A DNA stretch of 64,000 nucleotides from the NCBI GenBank assembly GCA_013350335.1, contig CM023536.1, positions 39,750,314 through 39,814,313 of the forward strand, in the 5' to 3' direction. Source of the stretch: Chimonanthus salicifolius (taxonomy: Eukaryota; Streptophyta; Magnoliopsida; Laurales; Calycanthaceae). The translations under genes were made by a program, and so were the position numbers. A model generated the notes under the pieces. The model was not told where the DNA came from, did not search any database, and was given only the letters and a program-made list of their open reading frames with translations. Below, piece by piece: positions 11,984 to 25,062 of this stretch. Each line of letters begins with the position of its first letter. The first letter of the stretch is position 1.

Positions 11984-12021
<38 letters not shown>

Positions 12022-13664
12022 GGGTTGAATAGGTTAATCCCACTTTTAATGGTGTTTACAAATTTCTTGACAATGGATTGTTTAATCAAGAGATTTTTTT
12101 AGTGCGATAATTTCTTTGATCGATCACACTAAGATTATGACCCTTTACGTAATGTTTGATTATCGATAATTGTGCACAATGTGTAGAGTAAGATAATCAA
12201 TATGCAAAGCGATGTGTGTTAAGAAGAGTACTTAAAAACTAAATACAAACACACAAAGATCAAATACCATAAGACCATTTTAAAGTGGTTCGGTTAGCCA
12301 ACCTACATCCATTATTAGGACTCGCTCAACCTTGAACTATCAATAAATCCACTAAGTGGGGACTTACACCCTCACAATTAGAATAAGAATTCAACCTCAC
12401 TCAATCGGTTGAGAATTTCACCCATCACTGTCGAATAGGAATTCCACCTATCCATTTGGCCAGGGAGGTCCACCAACCTCTGTGCTAGAGACAACACTCC
12501 AGAATTTTTATAGTGGTTCCGGGGTACCTCACCTTAATCCACTTGGTCCAGAGTTCCACCCACCTCTGTGCCGGAGACACCGCTCTAGAATTTTTTTTAT
12601 AATGGTTCAGGGGTACCTCCCTTTAATCCACTTCAGAACAAAATTTTTAAAGAAAATTAAAACCAAGAAGCACTTGCCCTTAAAGTTCTCTCTTCTGATG
12701 TGTGCTTCTTCGAGATCCCACTCATTTATGCCGACGCTCCGCCCCTTAGCCTTCGTTTAGCAATCACAGTCCAGGGTGACAAGGAAACATGCTCTACCAA
12801 AGATTTCCTAGTTTATGGTTCTCTCCTTCTCACTTTCAAACTCAATCCTCAAATTGGTTGTTTATGAGTTTTCATCCTTCCTTTCTCTTTCACAACTCAA
12901 TGCATCTGATTGGTTGTATTTGATCCTCCTAGTGTAAGCACGAGAGAGAGAGTGATCCTTCTGTTGGCCCTTTAAGCTCACTGGTAAATATGAGGGTCCA
13001 ACTGATTCGTCTGAAGGATACCAACTGGTTGCATAAAGATTTGTTTATATAGCAAAGGCAACCAGTTGAAGTAATGGTAATGTACCGACATGTCAGGTCA
13101 CACCGAGAGGTCGGTGACTAGAAATATTACCGTTACGTTTTCGACCGTTGTGCACTAAGTGCACTCCCAACAGTAATATTATTTCCCGGTCGACATGTCG
13201 TTGTCGCCAATGGGTGGACATTTATGCTATCGAGAGGTCGGTCCGTATGAGAGGCTTGTTTTGGTGCAAAACATGCTTGACAGTAGTTTCAACTCTTGAA
13301 ACCTGTTACCCAGAACGACCTATCGCCCTTTATCGATGGGTCGGTCCTAGTACTCTCGATCGGTCTTTGATTGCTGATATGTATGTTTCTTCGAGAGTCC
13401 ACATGAGTTCAAGGATTCCAAAACTCAAGATCTTGATCGAGGAGTCATTGACCACGAGGGGTCGTTTCAGCCTTTCAAAGAGGGGTCGGTCCATACGAGA
13501 CTCTTTATCAGAGACAAACTCAGAATGATAGTTCAATGTTCCAGAACCTATATCAATTTGGCCGACCAGTCTTTGACCACGATAGGTCGATCCTGACTAC
13601 ACCGAGAGGTCGATGAGATAGACTGCTCGTGCTGACAGTGAAACTAAATACATATTTTCAAGTT
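11925..13664 (-). mobile_element. Truncated SIRE-like LTR (copy S4)
   Basis: Its left end TGAAAGTACCC...GATAGAACAACCTGATTGACCC aligns with S1 and S3. The right end stops near 13664, inside the sequence that in S1 continues into CACTTCCAATTCACTGTC, so about 350 bp of U3 are missing. It contains a 35-base G-run. It also has a duplicated segment near 12450-12640, where TTTTATAGTGGTTC and GGGTACCTC occur twice. The minus strand after the LTR reads ATTGG, so the start of a primer binding site may be preserved at 11920-11924. Confidence 0.7.
11986..12020. repeat. Homopolymer run of 35 G
   Basis: Thirty-five consecutive G follow GGAGAAGGAAGA in LTR copy S4, at the position homologous to G15 in S1 and to GAGGAGGGG in S3. 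Such a run could fold into a G-quadruplex. The exact length may not be reliable because homopolymers are hard to sequence. Confidence 0.85.
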
Positions 13665-14197
13665 GGGTCCTATGCAGCAAAAGAAATGAATGATACAATT
13701 TATATGTTTCATGTATTCATTTCTATGTAAATCAGGGGTTGTTCCATCTAATAATCAAAGGTTTTCTCTTTGAAGAGATGTAATTAATTTGATAATTCAC
13801 AATTGGGAGTCTAACGTATCCAAAATTCAATAAAACCTCCTTTAAAATGAGGGAAATTTGTTTCAATGATTTTGTGCATTTATTCTTTGATGCATGAATC
13901 TCTTATGAACACCAGAAAAACCTGTCAAAAAATTCGGAAAAAAAACTTTTCCATATTTGATCTATGTATGGTTTATCGAATTTCTCCTCAACAATAGGCA
14001 CCATAGCATGTGGCATGATTGCAAGTGCCTCTTGTTGAGATTTAATTGTATCTTCAAAATTATTTGCCTCACAATTATGTTGAACATCCCTTTTCACATA
14101 ACCAGTTGGATTGTACACCAATGTAGACTACATTATTCTCTATGGGTTGAAGAAAACAAGTCCTCGAATTTAATGTAGCAATGTTTAATACTTCATA
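13664..14197 (-). pseudogene. Coding-like flank left of the chromovirus
   Basis: The minus strand from 14197 downward opens with a plausible protein segment (YEVLNIATLNSR, then CFLQPIENNVVYIG) and continues after a frame change as VYNPTGYVKRDVQHN. It then gives a 72-residue open frame ending near 13903. Codon choice looks protein-like, but I recognise no family. Together with 63358-63760 it may be one gene or element split by the 49 kb insertion. Confidence 0.3.
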
Positions 14198-17100
14198 TGT
14201 TACACCCCGCCCCTTGTGGGTCCAAAAAATGTGGTTTTTTTTATAAGTTCCAAATCATCTCTCCAATTTCCATGGGCTGGATTCTCCATTTACAACAAAG
14301 CCCAACACAAAAAAAAAAAAAAAAAAGTCTCACGTGTTCTTCACACATGAATTCTAAATATGCATTATAAACCCCATCAACAAACATAATTCACACCAAA
14401 CCGAAACATATCATTAACTCATCATAGTAGCATATGAAAGTATGATAGTCAATACATGCTTAGACAAAATATGCCAGATGAGCCATAATGATCAAAATTA
14501 CATCATTAGCATAAAAATATATATAATAAACATATTTCCCATTAGCTGGAAAATATGATCGATTGCATCAGTTCTCTCATCCTAAGACCGTAGTGGAGGT
14601 TCATTCTCCTCAAGTGCTAATCCTGTAATGTAACGGATATGAGTTCCTAGCCCAGTGGACATAGCTTATAAAATATCTTAACGTAAGTTATCCTTACCAA
14701 AATCATAAATGGTCTACTATAACCATATTTACCAATTTACCAATTCTATCATTTCACTATCACACATCTAAAGCACTACACTGGCTTCCGGGCACAATAA
14801 AGTCCCAATTGCATTAAGTCCCAACACGGTCAAAATGCATCATCTTACAAAAGCTATTTGATACCAACGGTCCGACACCAACGGTCAATACAACCCAACG
14901 ACTAATGTGTGATGACAATACCATTAACCAATTCCATACTAGGAAAAATAATCCATAATCCCTTGCCATATGACATGCACTCTTACTTAGGGTCTTATTG
15001 GAAAATACACATGATTTCCATAATTATAATCTCAATATCTCTAAGCATATGCATCATGCAGAATAATTATCATAAGGTGTCAACATAAATGTATCTAAGT
15101 AATTCTTCAATTTCTAGGCATATAAATGGGTTCATACTTCGTAATAGACTAGTAGACCTCGACTCCCTCACACTATGTCATGCTTCCGTTCTAATAGTTA
15201 GAACAAATATTATCCCTTACATGGAAGCAATGTCAAGTCTCGTGTTCTGACTCACTCAGTCTTTTCCATATTATATTATGTCCATGAATCCATTCATTGC
15301 CACATAGTCTAGGTTTTCAAACCCGATTTACCAATTTGATATGATTAGTCTCTTCACCTTTTCCAGCTTGAAAATTTCACCAAAGATCTGTAAAACTTTG
15401 AAACCCCATAAATATTTATTTTAAACTTAAATCTACTTAAAATACCCATTTCAAATTCAAGAACACTTAAAATTCTTAGATAAACATTTTCTATTTGAAA
15501 ACAAGGTAATGCGAGTGAGTCTCTTAAATTCTTGTTAATCCATTAATTATGTCAGAAGTCAATTGTCAGTCATCCAAAACACTCAATGAAAGAAAAATGA
15601 AAGTACTCAGTGCCCACTCTCGTATTTCTTCCTGTCCAGGGTCGAGTATTGACGTTTTTCCCAGAGGGTACAGTACTAAAATGTAAAATTGCTCAGGTCA
15701 CTACTTGTATTGTCTTCTGGATAGGACCATAGAGACATATTGAGTTAAGCCTAGAGGGTGTAGTAAAATAAATCACTCAGTGCCCGATCCTTTTTATCAC
15801 CCAGCGGCGAAAGATGAGAAAAGCTACACTATAGATGGCCACCGAGGGGCGTTTCCCCTGCGCTATAGGTGGAGGGTTTCGGCCTGGTAGTGAACATCTA
15901 AATACAAGAAAGTAAACTCACAAGTAATTAGAGTGAGTCTCATTTTTAATTTAGAATTATGGTCTTTGGAATTTTCCAATTAAAAATAAATTAAACTTTT
16001 AAACTAAATTAAATAATTTTCCTAACAATTTTAAAACACTTTAAAAATATCCAAATAATTCAACTAGGATTTAAAAGTAAAAACTTCAGCAAGTTTTGAA
16101 TTAAAACAATAACTAATACAATAAAAGACATTAAATGCCTAGGTAGTAAATGGAAATAAAATCATACTCATTTGTTTTAAAACAATTAGAAAAAAAATAT
16201 TTACTAAGTTAAAAACCCAAGCCTACTAAGTTAATTAAGTACATAATATAGTTTTTAAAAATTTCCAAAACCAAATAATAACAGGTTTTTAATTTAAACC
16301 CAAAACAAATAACAACTAGTGTTATTTAAAATAAATACCCTATGATCAATTAAATTAAATTGACCATGTAAACAATTCATTCAATGGAATAAGAAAATAC
16401 AGTGGTGGAACAATCCAATTAAATTTTCAAATTTCACCGATCTAAATAATTTAAACCGGTAAATACATTAAAAGGCCTAATTTACTAAGTTTAAAAATAT
16501 AATCACTTTAACCAATTATTAAAATCATTTTAAGAGGTGTTACTCATAAATTAAAGGAAAATGGTAATTTTCCCTAAATTCTTTTCAACGACTTTTGAAG
16601 CCCAAAACTAACCTATTTTCACTAAAATTCAGTTCCGGAGTTTTTAAAATTCAGAATTGATAGATTTTAATACCTTGTTTGTGAAAATCGATGGAAAAAT
16701 GACCATGTTTGAAAACCCGAACACGGACGTGAGAAACCTTCAAACTCTTCATTTGCTGGAACTTTGGAAGATAAGACAAAAGGGAAGAAGAAAATGGGAA
16801 AAAAAGGGACAGTGGTGATAAATAGTGACATTTTAGTGTTTTCTTTTTTATTTCCTCATTTTTTTCTCACTTCCCTCCTTTTTATAAAGAAAACCATGTT
16901 GGCTAGCTACATGGTAGCTAGTAATTTGGAGATAAGCATGCATTCATTGCATAATTTATTATTATTATTACTAACTTTATCTTAATGTTTATCCATACAA
17001 AGGTGACTATTTTATTATATTAACTTAAAACACACATTTAAAATACATTTCCTAAGTTGGGTATTAAAATAATAAAATTAACTTTAAAAAAAATACATTA

Positions 17101-17592
17101 AAACTTAATGATTTAAACAAAAATGTCAAATTTTCAAAATCTAACTTAAAAAGCTGACAATATAAATTCATCTGATAAAAATATTTCAAAACCTCGTGAT
17201 ACTTTGACACCTAAATATTTAAAAATTAATTCTTTATAAATAGGGATACCCGTGACTACTCAAAAATCACGCTTTTGACAATCAAGATGACTCACAGTAA
17301 AATTCTCCAAACTCAGAATTTAAGACTGAATAAATGAGTGAAATTTGAGAAATTAAATATCTCAATTGAAGGGTTTTCCAAATACAGACAGTTTTAAAGA
17401 GAAGGTTCAAATAATTTCAACTTTGCCATTGCACTTAAAAGAGTTGGATCCACAGGCTTCTGAACTCGGATCGAGTCAAACTTTGACTCTAAACAAAGCC
17501 CACTTGTTAAGCTTTCAGGTTAACGGATCACTAATAATAATTAACGGCTAACAATCACATGATTAAACACTAATTTGGATGAGGGTATTACA
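14198..17592 (-). mobile_element. 3' LTR of the chromovirus
   Basis: The minus strand starts TGTAATACCCTC at 17592 and ends GGGGCGGGGTGTAACA at 14198, 3395 bp in all. It is colinear with the split 5' LTR across its whole length; for example, the CTCAGTGCCCACTCTCG region near 15600 pairs with 40978. Long LTRs with TGTAATACCC/GTAACA ends are typical of Tekay/Del elements. The sequence at 16493-16497 is the intact equivalent of the site where SIRE inserted in the other LTR. Confidence 0.85.
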
Positions 17593-17609
17593 TCCCACCC
17601 CCCTTAAAG
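17593..17609 (-). other. Polypurine tract of the chromovirus
   Basis: The minus strand reads CTTTAAGGGGGGTGGGA directly before the LTR start TGTAATACCC. It is preceded by AATTTCGAGACGAAATTTC. This GACGAAATTT..AAGGGGGG arrangement is characteristic of the 3' end of Tekay/Del and related chromoviruses and primes plus-strand synthesis. Confidence 0.85.
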
Positions 17610-17649
17610 AAATTTCGTCTCGAAATTTCAAAAAAAAAAAGAAGCTCGT

Positions 17650-17870
17650 ACCTTTACTTAGCAAACAAACCAGCATACATCTTTCACATCGTTGACTCTG
17701 GTTCCCTCGTCACATGTTGCACTTCATGGTACCGCCACAACATTTGTTCTTATGGAACAACCTTCCGCCGAACACTTGGGTCCGAAGACCATGGATTTCT
17801 TTGGATATCTCCTCCAAAATTAAGTCTTCCGAGACTTCTATCCTTTTCACATCACTTGAATCCAAGTATA
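17650..17870 (-). pseudogene. Decayed integrase tail and chromodomain
   Basis: Reading the minus strand with frame changes gives DSSDVKRIEVSEDL, then EEISKEIHGLRTQVF, then EQMLWRYHEVQHVTREPES followed by a stop. This parallels the chromovirus C-terminus: the linker before the chromodomain, the VEILDRK..LRN segment and the VKVLW..H..EEATWE core. It contains at least two stops and frameshifts. Its position just upstream of the polypurine tract is where chromoviruses place this domain, whose role is to target integration to chromatin. Confidence 0.65.
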
Positions 17871-19353
17871 ATTCGTCTTTAAGATACTGTGTCTTTGAGA
17901 TTCTTGAAGATTTACAGGTTTTTTTCCAAAACCCTATCTTTTAAGATGTCCACTTCCTTGTTAGTTTGACACTCATCTCGCAAGTTATTCTCCATTACAC
18001 CAAAAATACATCACCCGATTCCAGGTAAAATTTGTGGACATTTACCCATTTTTCTTTCAAAGTAGGTGTAGTAACTTGCCAGTGTGCAATCCATCTATCA
18101 GGCACTCTCCATCACTCACACACCTACACTTGATCCTTTGGACTTTTAGGTCCTTAAACCTCACTCTTCTTTCACCAATAACAGACCTGCACCTGTTCTT
18201 TGACAAACTTTTCATGTGAAATTTCTTTTCACAAACCACTAATTACTTTCACCAATAGTCTGTTAGACGATGCCATTCACAAAAACAATATCACACGTAG
18301 ATAACCCAATGCAGCCTATCACATCTAACCCTCACATCGCGGCTTATCTCGTGGAGTACATCTCAATACACACATCAATAGGCATCTCATAACCAGACCT
18401 ACTACCACAACAGTCTCCACGTTTACCCTCATGATCTATGATGTCTGCACACATCATCACATGTACCAGATCTATTTACAACATATGACACACATCTGTC
18501 ACACAATGAATGTCCTAGCACACCGGTCTACCAGACAGTCAATCCCACTGTCTGAATCATGACACGTCCTATCAAACGTACATCTCCACTCCTGTATTTA
18601 TATAGTGTCTTTATACCATTACAGCCTAAAATCCTAAGCACTTGGTGTTCCAATGATCACCATTTCATGTATCCAATGCTCTTGAATCAAGAGTTTTTTT
18701 TTTTTATGATTACATCCCTTATAATCTTCACCTTGATGAAATCATACCCACCATACATGTATTGTCATCATACATCTTACTCACATAATTCATCTCCATT
18801 GGATCTTAAAATTGCACTAAACCCAGTAATACACACTAGGAGCTACCTAGTCCATTTTCTAACTCAATTTCGATTTGATCATACCTTGCTATTGAATACA
18901 TCTTTGAAATGCACGCCCAAACACACATCTCAAAGTGCGTTAGAAGACTCTATCATGTGCGTGAAGACAGTTTATCACACTTACCAAGCTTACCAAAATC
19001 CTATTACCAGGGATAGCTCCAAACCAGAGCCTATTTACTTAATTCCAGTACCCTTTTATGCAAAAGGTCTTATCACGTATTCCATAAAATTTCACAATCT
19101 TGGTTCCAAGATCTGGAACCTTCAAAACTTACCATAACTGCATCCAAGGTTAGTCTAACATGCCTCATGCATATATATATCGCACAAGATAGATTACTGA
19201 TAACTTGCACCTTTATCCCATCCACCAAAACCTTGTAAATCTCTTACTCATCCACTTAGTCCTTGAATCCTTTTCCTACTAAAAGATTCATTTCCCACAG
19301 GTGGCAATCCATTGGGTGCACACATAACTTTAATCAAATGCACTTATACCTAT
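17871..19353 (-). pseudogene. Residual chromovirus pol, unrecognisable
   Basis: By position this should be integrase and upstream pol on the minus strand. I could not recognise the DD35E integrase residues or an RNase H motif. The strand is C/A-rich in plus and heavily interrupted. The plus-strand 192-residue frame at 18559-19137 looks like chance. Confidence 0.35.
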
Positions 19354-19857
19354 TGTAACGACTCGTCCTGCTAGCATGATATTGTCCGCTTTAGGCCTCA
19401 CACACGTCCCGCACGGCTTTCAATTGGCGAACCAACCCACTATTGCTCCCAAAAGGCCTCATACTAGAAGAATGAAGGCTACCACTTATATACCAGGGAA
19501 TTTCTAATGCAACTGGCAATGTGGGACTTTGGCACCCTATGGGGCGGGGTATTACAACCTATCCCCCTTAAAAGCCAGAGTTGTCTCCAGCTCTGCACAC
19601 GCAACAACCAAGCCCACACGTTTAAGTAGAGAGTTGAACCATTCTCTGATACCAATTGTAACGACTCGTCCCTCTAGCATGATATTGTTCGCTCTAGGTC
19701 TCACACACAGGCTGCACGACTTTCAATGGCGAGCCAACTCAATGTTGTTCCAAAAAGGCCTCATGCTAGAAGGAGGAAGGTTACCAATTATATACAGTGA
19801 ATTTCTAACGCAACTGGCAATGTGGGACTTTGGCACCCTTTGGGGCCGAGTATTACA
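19354..19857 (-). mobile_element. TRIM element, complete
   Basis: This is a terminal-repeat retrotransposon in miniature. LTRs 19354-19556 (203 bp) and 19657-19857 (201 bp) both read TGTAACGACTCGTCC at the plus-strand left end and end in ATTACA. They enclose only 100 bp. On the minus strand the inner segment starts with TTGGTATCAGAGA, an initiator-Met primer binding site, and ends with CTTTTAAGGGGGATAGG, a polypurine tract. There is no coding capacity, so it depends on proteins from another element. Flanks CCTAT and CCCAT form a 4/5 target duplication. Confidence 0.88.
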
Positions 19858-19966
19858 CCCATGCATATCACATTACACTATTCAAATTTCAAGGGATTTT
19901 CCCGATTTGACGGATCCAGCCAGGTCCTTCAAAGCATACCATACTCATGCCAAAATTTTGAATCAG

Positions 19967-21990
19967 TCTTGTGTTTTAAATTTATACTCGCAGGCGCACG
20001 AACCATTGATAGCTTAGGATTGCGAGGTCGAACCCAATGAAACTTAGGAAAAAATATCTATGAAAAATATACCATTGCATTATATATTTTAATAAATTTA
20101 GAAAATCATAGAAATAAATATTAAATATAAAATTATTTCTCTAATCTAGGAAATTTAATTTTAATTTAGAAATATTTTAAAAATAAAAAATAAGTCCAAA
20201 AATAGGAACAACATCTAAAATTAGAAATTAACCATTCAAGATATCTAATTTTCATGGAAAACACAAAATTCATCTAATTTCAATTAAAATGGTGGAATTA
20301 ATCTAAAAGTTATAAATAATCTCAATCAAACTTAGAATACAAAATCATGATGCAATTAGTTAATTAACCAACCTAGTTCCACAATTTCAAAAGTTTTTAA
20401 ATTTTATGAACGAAAATAAAATTAAAAACTCCTAAATTTACATTTGTACATATTTACAATTGAACTGGTTCAAAGAATTAAGGAGGCATTATTATCCATA
20501 TCTTAAAATAAAATCTAGGCCTATAATATAGAGCTCACTTAAGTTATCATTCATACATTCCAATTTTTCATTTATTAAAATTCTCATTATAATAATTATG
20601 AAATCATTATACTAAGAAAATTCAATTCAAGCCTTAGCTTAGATAAAATTTCTATTTGTAATTCCAAATCCTAATATTTCATCCACTTTTAAAAAGTGCC
20701 TTGGATCGAAAAAATCAAGTTCTACCTATCCTAAATATATCATCCATTCTCCTCGAATATCTTAGAATAACTTCAATCATAACATCATAAAAAGAATCAA
20801 AATAAAAATAAATTCTCATCACACATAAATTAAATAATTGGACGACCATAATTCTAAATAAATCCACCCTTCATTTATTTATAAAATATGAAATTAAAAA
20901 TACAACATAATGGAATTTTGGAATTAAAGAAATAAAAAAGTACAATGGAAATCAAAATCCACCAACCTTAGAACCAAATGTGGATCAAGAATCCCACCGT
21001 CTTTCTCCTTCTCTTCTTCCTCTCCTCTCCTCTCATTTGCATAGAATTTTCTTCAATGCCCAGGTCAATTTTCACAGTGGGAGATGGATAGTATTTATAG
21101 ATGAAAGGAGGTGGAGTGAATGACTTGGATTTAAATATTTAAATAAAGTAAGGGACACTTTGAGAGCTGATATGGTTTGTGTTAAACATGGAATAGCTTA
21201 AATGAGATAAGGAGGTGGAAAAAACGGCGTAAAATCCGTGCAAGGTGTGAACACAAAGGGTGTTGAGTCGGCCATGGTGTGAACACACCATGGAAAGTGG
21301 GTGCAAAATCTCATTTTTTACACAAATACCACCTTGCAGATCAACTTTGACCTAGTTAAATTCTGAACCACAACATTTTGTAAACTATAAAGTTCTATCC
21401 CTTGAAGTCTTCTTTCTAACACAAGAAGAATCAATGCAATCGGATATAGGAGTGTAAGGTTATGGTAAAAATACTGAAGCTGTGTCAAAATATTCATTCT
21501 AAGTTCTTCCAAATTTATTAATTATTCTATTTCTCTATCCTCTACATGGCCTTGGGCGAATTTTACATTGTTGAGCTCCTTCAATTTCACGTGCTTGAAT
21601 TTGAATGCTTCATATCTTCAATTTATGAAATTTAATAATTTATCTCACCACTTGAAAATAATAATAAAAAATCTAAAAAATTGTTGAATTAATTCAAACT
21701 CTCATAAATGGGTTTGAATTAATTAGTTTACAATGAAACCCTAAATTGTGGTGAAATAAAGATTCAAAATCCGTTTATTCTAAGAATATCTCTTTCCAAA
21801 AATAGTAGTTTCCAAAAATAGATTTCTTCTCAATTTCTCTATTTTTCTTCCATTTAATCCTTATATCGTGTATTTTCCAAACATACCTGTAAAACTCCAA
21901 AAATCACAATAATGATATTAAAAACACTGAAAACAATGACTAACTTATCCAATATTCAGGGGTAAAATAATCAACTTCCATTGTTTATCA
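19967..21990 (-). mobile_element. Solo LTR, Tat-type gypsy (copy A)
   Basis: The copy is homologous over its length to the LTR at 37147-39113; both share ACTCG..AGCGYACRAACCATT..GATAG near the left end and AAAATATACCATT shortly after. The minus strand starts TGATAAACAATGG at 21990. Flanks ATCAG (19962-19966) and ACCAG (21991-21995) form a 4/5 target duplication, and neither side has a polypurine tract or primer site, so it is a solo LTR. A TATA box on the minus strand (TATAAATA, 21092-21099) marks the promoter. Confidence 0.8.
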
Positions 21991-22220
21991 ACCAGTATGG
22001 ATTATTAGTCATGCCTACGTCGTATCATGGCATCCCAATCACACTGAAATACCCTACACACTTAACAACTTATTATCATATCATAACAATACCTCAAATT
22101 CATGGAGATAAAACATATCACTAAAAATCACTAACAATTAAGGATGAATCAAACATCCAACAAAATACTCCTCACATCTTTCTGGCCCACACTAGTTACT
22201 TGACTGTATATATCCACACT

Positions 22221-22450
22221 TGTAATACCCTGCCCCAGAGCGGATCTATAGTGTGGAGCGTTCTTATGGAGAAAAAGTCACATATTGCTAGTTGCATTGG
22301 AAATTCCCTGGTATATAAGTGGCAGCATTCCTCTTTCTAGCGTGACACCTTTTGGGAGCAACAGTGGGTCAGCTCGCCAATTGAAAGTCGTGCAAGCCGT
22401 GTGCGAGGCCTAGAGCGGACAATATCATGCTAGCGGAGCTGGTCATTACA
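22221..22450 (+). mobile_element. Solo TRIM LTR, opposite orientation
   Basis: The sequence is the reverse complement of the TRIM LTR at 19354. Shared stretches include GGAAATTCCCTGGTATATAAG, GGGAGCAACAGTGGGT and AGAGCGGACAATATCATGCTAGC. It starts TGTAATACCC and ends GGTCATTACA. Flanks ACACT and ACATT form a 4/5 target duplication. It is an independent insertion of the same family within 2.5 kb, reduced to one LTR. Confidence 0.82.
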
Positions 22451-22455
22451 ACATT

Positions 22456-24237
22456 ACAGTCAGACTTCTCTATGTCTCAAGAGATGGTTTTATTATACTT
22501 ACCAGTACAATAATTGTTTCATGACCAACCAACATCCAAGCGACTTGTCAAATAAAAATCCTCTCAACCTCAATCGATTCATCATTGGCATGTCAAAACT
22601 AGCTTAGTTTTTATGCCTTATCTATTCCAATCATTTATCCATTGAGATATCCCTTACCTCTTATTTCCATCAATTTGTTTTGACAAAATCATGTCAATGC
22701 ATTCTAAGTTAAGCTTCTTGGATGTAAGCACTGATTTAGACAAAAATCCTTCCAGGATTTCAATATTCCATTTAATTCCACTGGTATCATCACCTTGTAG
22801 AGATAAGTAGTACTTAGTCTCTTGGTGTGGAGACAGCTCAATAACTGTCTAGAATCATCCAATTCACACTCACATTTCCTAAGTCACCCTCTCCAATTTA
22901 GCCACCATGCTATACTGACCATACTCTGGTCAAAACCTTAAGGCCTTATAATCATATAAACTTTCCACTGGCTTATCACTTCTATATTAATATAGAACAA
23001 TGTGTTGGGTAACCACCCAACCCATAAAGAAATAAAGTCAAATTCCATCATTTGAACCATTTAGTCAACTCAAACACCATCACACATCATGCAGAACTCA
23101 CACTGTCTATTGTGAGTTCCTGCTTTAGTTGAAGATATTATATCCAGGGGTCAATTCCAACCTTAAGTCTTATTCCCAGCGGATCCTTTATAAAAATATC
23201 ACACTCGATACACCATTTTGACACCCAATTTTTTTTGTTTTTTCCAATCATTACAGAAGGTGATAGGGATAATATCCTGATACCCCTTGTCATCGCCCAT
23301 TTACCACACTTCCATTCAATCTATTATACTTAGTACTCTTTTGTTTGATATTTTTCCTTAATAATAACCAACTAGGCTCCCTTATTACAAGTTTCATTAT
23401 TCCTCATAGCAAGTTAGAGGCTTAACTTTGAAATTCTAGCACCAATTGAGCATAATTCTAAATAATCCTCGCCAAAACTATGGCTTAATTAAATAGAAAT
23501 GAAGTATTTCTTACCATCATGAGGATATCATTTATAGCTTGAGGCACTTTTCCTGCTCACTTTTGGTCTTGAGTGGAGGACTCTAGAGCTCTTGCCATAT
23601 TTGTTATCATCGCCGTTCAATCAACATATAAACTCTCATAGATTCACTATATTTTAATCATCAAAAGTCAATTATTCAAATTCATTTCAACACTACCTGG
23701 TGTGATTTCATAACAACTTCCATTTCACTAAATCAAATTCCCAACTTTAGATACCCACTACTACCCCTTTCAAATAATTCTCTTATTCATCTAAAGTCAT
23801 GCTTGGCAAAGTCCCTGAATAATCATCAGACAATTGCTTAATTAGGTGCTCCTCCTCCTCACCTTCGTAATACGTCCTCTTACTCTTCTGGGGAAAATAT
23901 TCTGCCTTAAGACCAGTTTGCTTATAATCACAACACAATCTTTTACCCTTTGTGACTTCTTATCAAATTTGCTGATAGTTGGTACTGCAGGAAAGCAAAG
24001 CCTCGGGAGAAATGTCAAACCAACTCCTTCACAATCACCGGAGCTGGGTCTATCACCATTATCTTCTCTTGTAAATCCAAGGTGCTTCCTAAGATTCCAA
24101 ACGCTACTCATATCACTTGATTCATACCTTCCTGCTCATTTCCATCCTGAACAGGTGACTTGTTACTCAGGTATTCTGATATGTCTATAAAAGCAGTCAA
24201 ACATTCAAACATAACAAGTACATTACAAGCAAGGTTC
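22456..24237 (-). pseudogene. Residual chromovirus gag/pol
   Basis: This is the remaining interior of the old chromovirus. At 23885-23945 the minus strand reads LCCDYKQTGLKAEYFPQK. It fits the retroviral zinc knuckle frame C-x2-C-x4-H-x4-C followed by PQK, if the second Cys has become Tyr, the His has become Leu and the last Cys has become Phe. That would place the C-terminal part of gag here, with pol to the left, in the correct order for the minus strand. The rest is too decayed to assign. The knuckle call is an inference from pattern, not a firm match. Confidence 0.35.
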
Positions 24238-24713
24238 ATACTTGTCACGCCCTGACCCAAAAATATAGGCACTGTGACGCGGAATAATTTTACTTTTTCG
24301 AGTATCACACATGGGAAACACACGTGTACTCACAATTCAGTCATCGAGATCATAAGTGAACTCAAATACCATTAAGATCTCAAAGGGGACATAAATTCTC
24401 TACCATAAATGTTATCAAACATTCTAGAATTTATTACAATCAAAACCACAATGAATAAAATGATATAAATAACATCACAAACTCAAATCACACAAATAAA
24501 GCAATTAACTCAATATATAGGGCGTATAAAGCAGCATGATAAACTAAGCTCTTCCTCAGGGTCCGAGCTGGTGCAATATTACCTAAAATTGTAAGGATGT
24601 GAGTATAAGCAATACCCAGTGAGGAAATATGCATGCTACACACTCATGCACCCACATAATTATAATGTATGAAATGTAATATAAATAAGGCTATGCTAAC
24701 ATGTCATGCTATC

Positions 24714-24833
24714 AATTTCATCAATATAAACACAATGTCCACCCAAGGACACTTATTTCATCAACGTGGACATAATATCCACCCAAGGATACCAATCTCA
24801 TCAACATCAACACATTGTCCACCCAAGGATACC
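24714..24833. repeat. Tandem repeat, 3 x 40 bp
   Basis: Three units follow the pattern ATYTCATCAAyrtnrACA..TRTCCACCCAAGGAyAC. The period is exactly 40 (TCAA at 24721, 24761 and 24801). It lies inside LTR fragment X. Confidence 0.85.
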
Positions 24834-25062
24834 TCTATGGAACGGGCTGTCAAACATTATGATTCCTTGAAGGACATAGGCCACGACTTATAAGTGGAAG
24901 ATTTCCATACAACGTAGATAATCTACCTCACCCTGCGTCCCTTCACAACTCTGGTGTTAAGTCAGCTCTAAGGTGATCAGTATACGACTTACCAAGTTAG
25001 TACCACCCAAGTAGGGCTCACAAGTATAACCCTGCGTAATTGCACACCAAGTGTACAAAATA

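Noticed and set aside
18559..20017. 192- and 162-residue plus-strand frames
   Set aside because: One is antisense to decayed pol. The other runs through the TRIM LTRs. Neither resembles a known protein.
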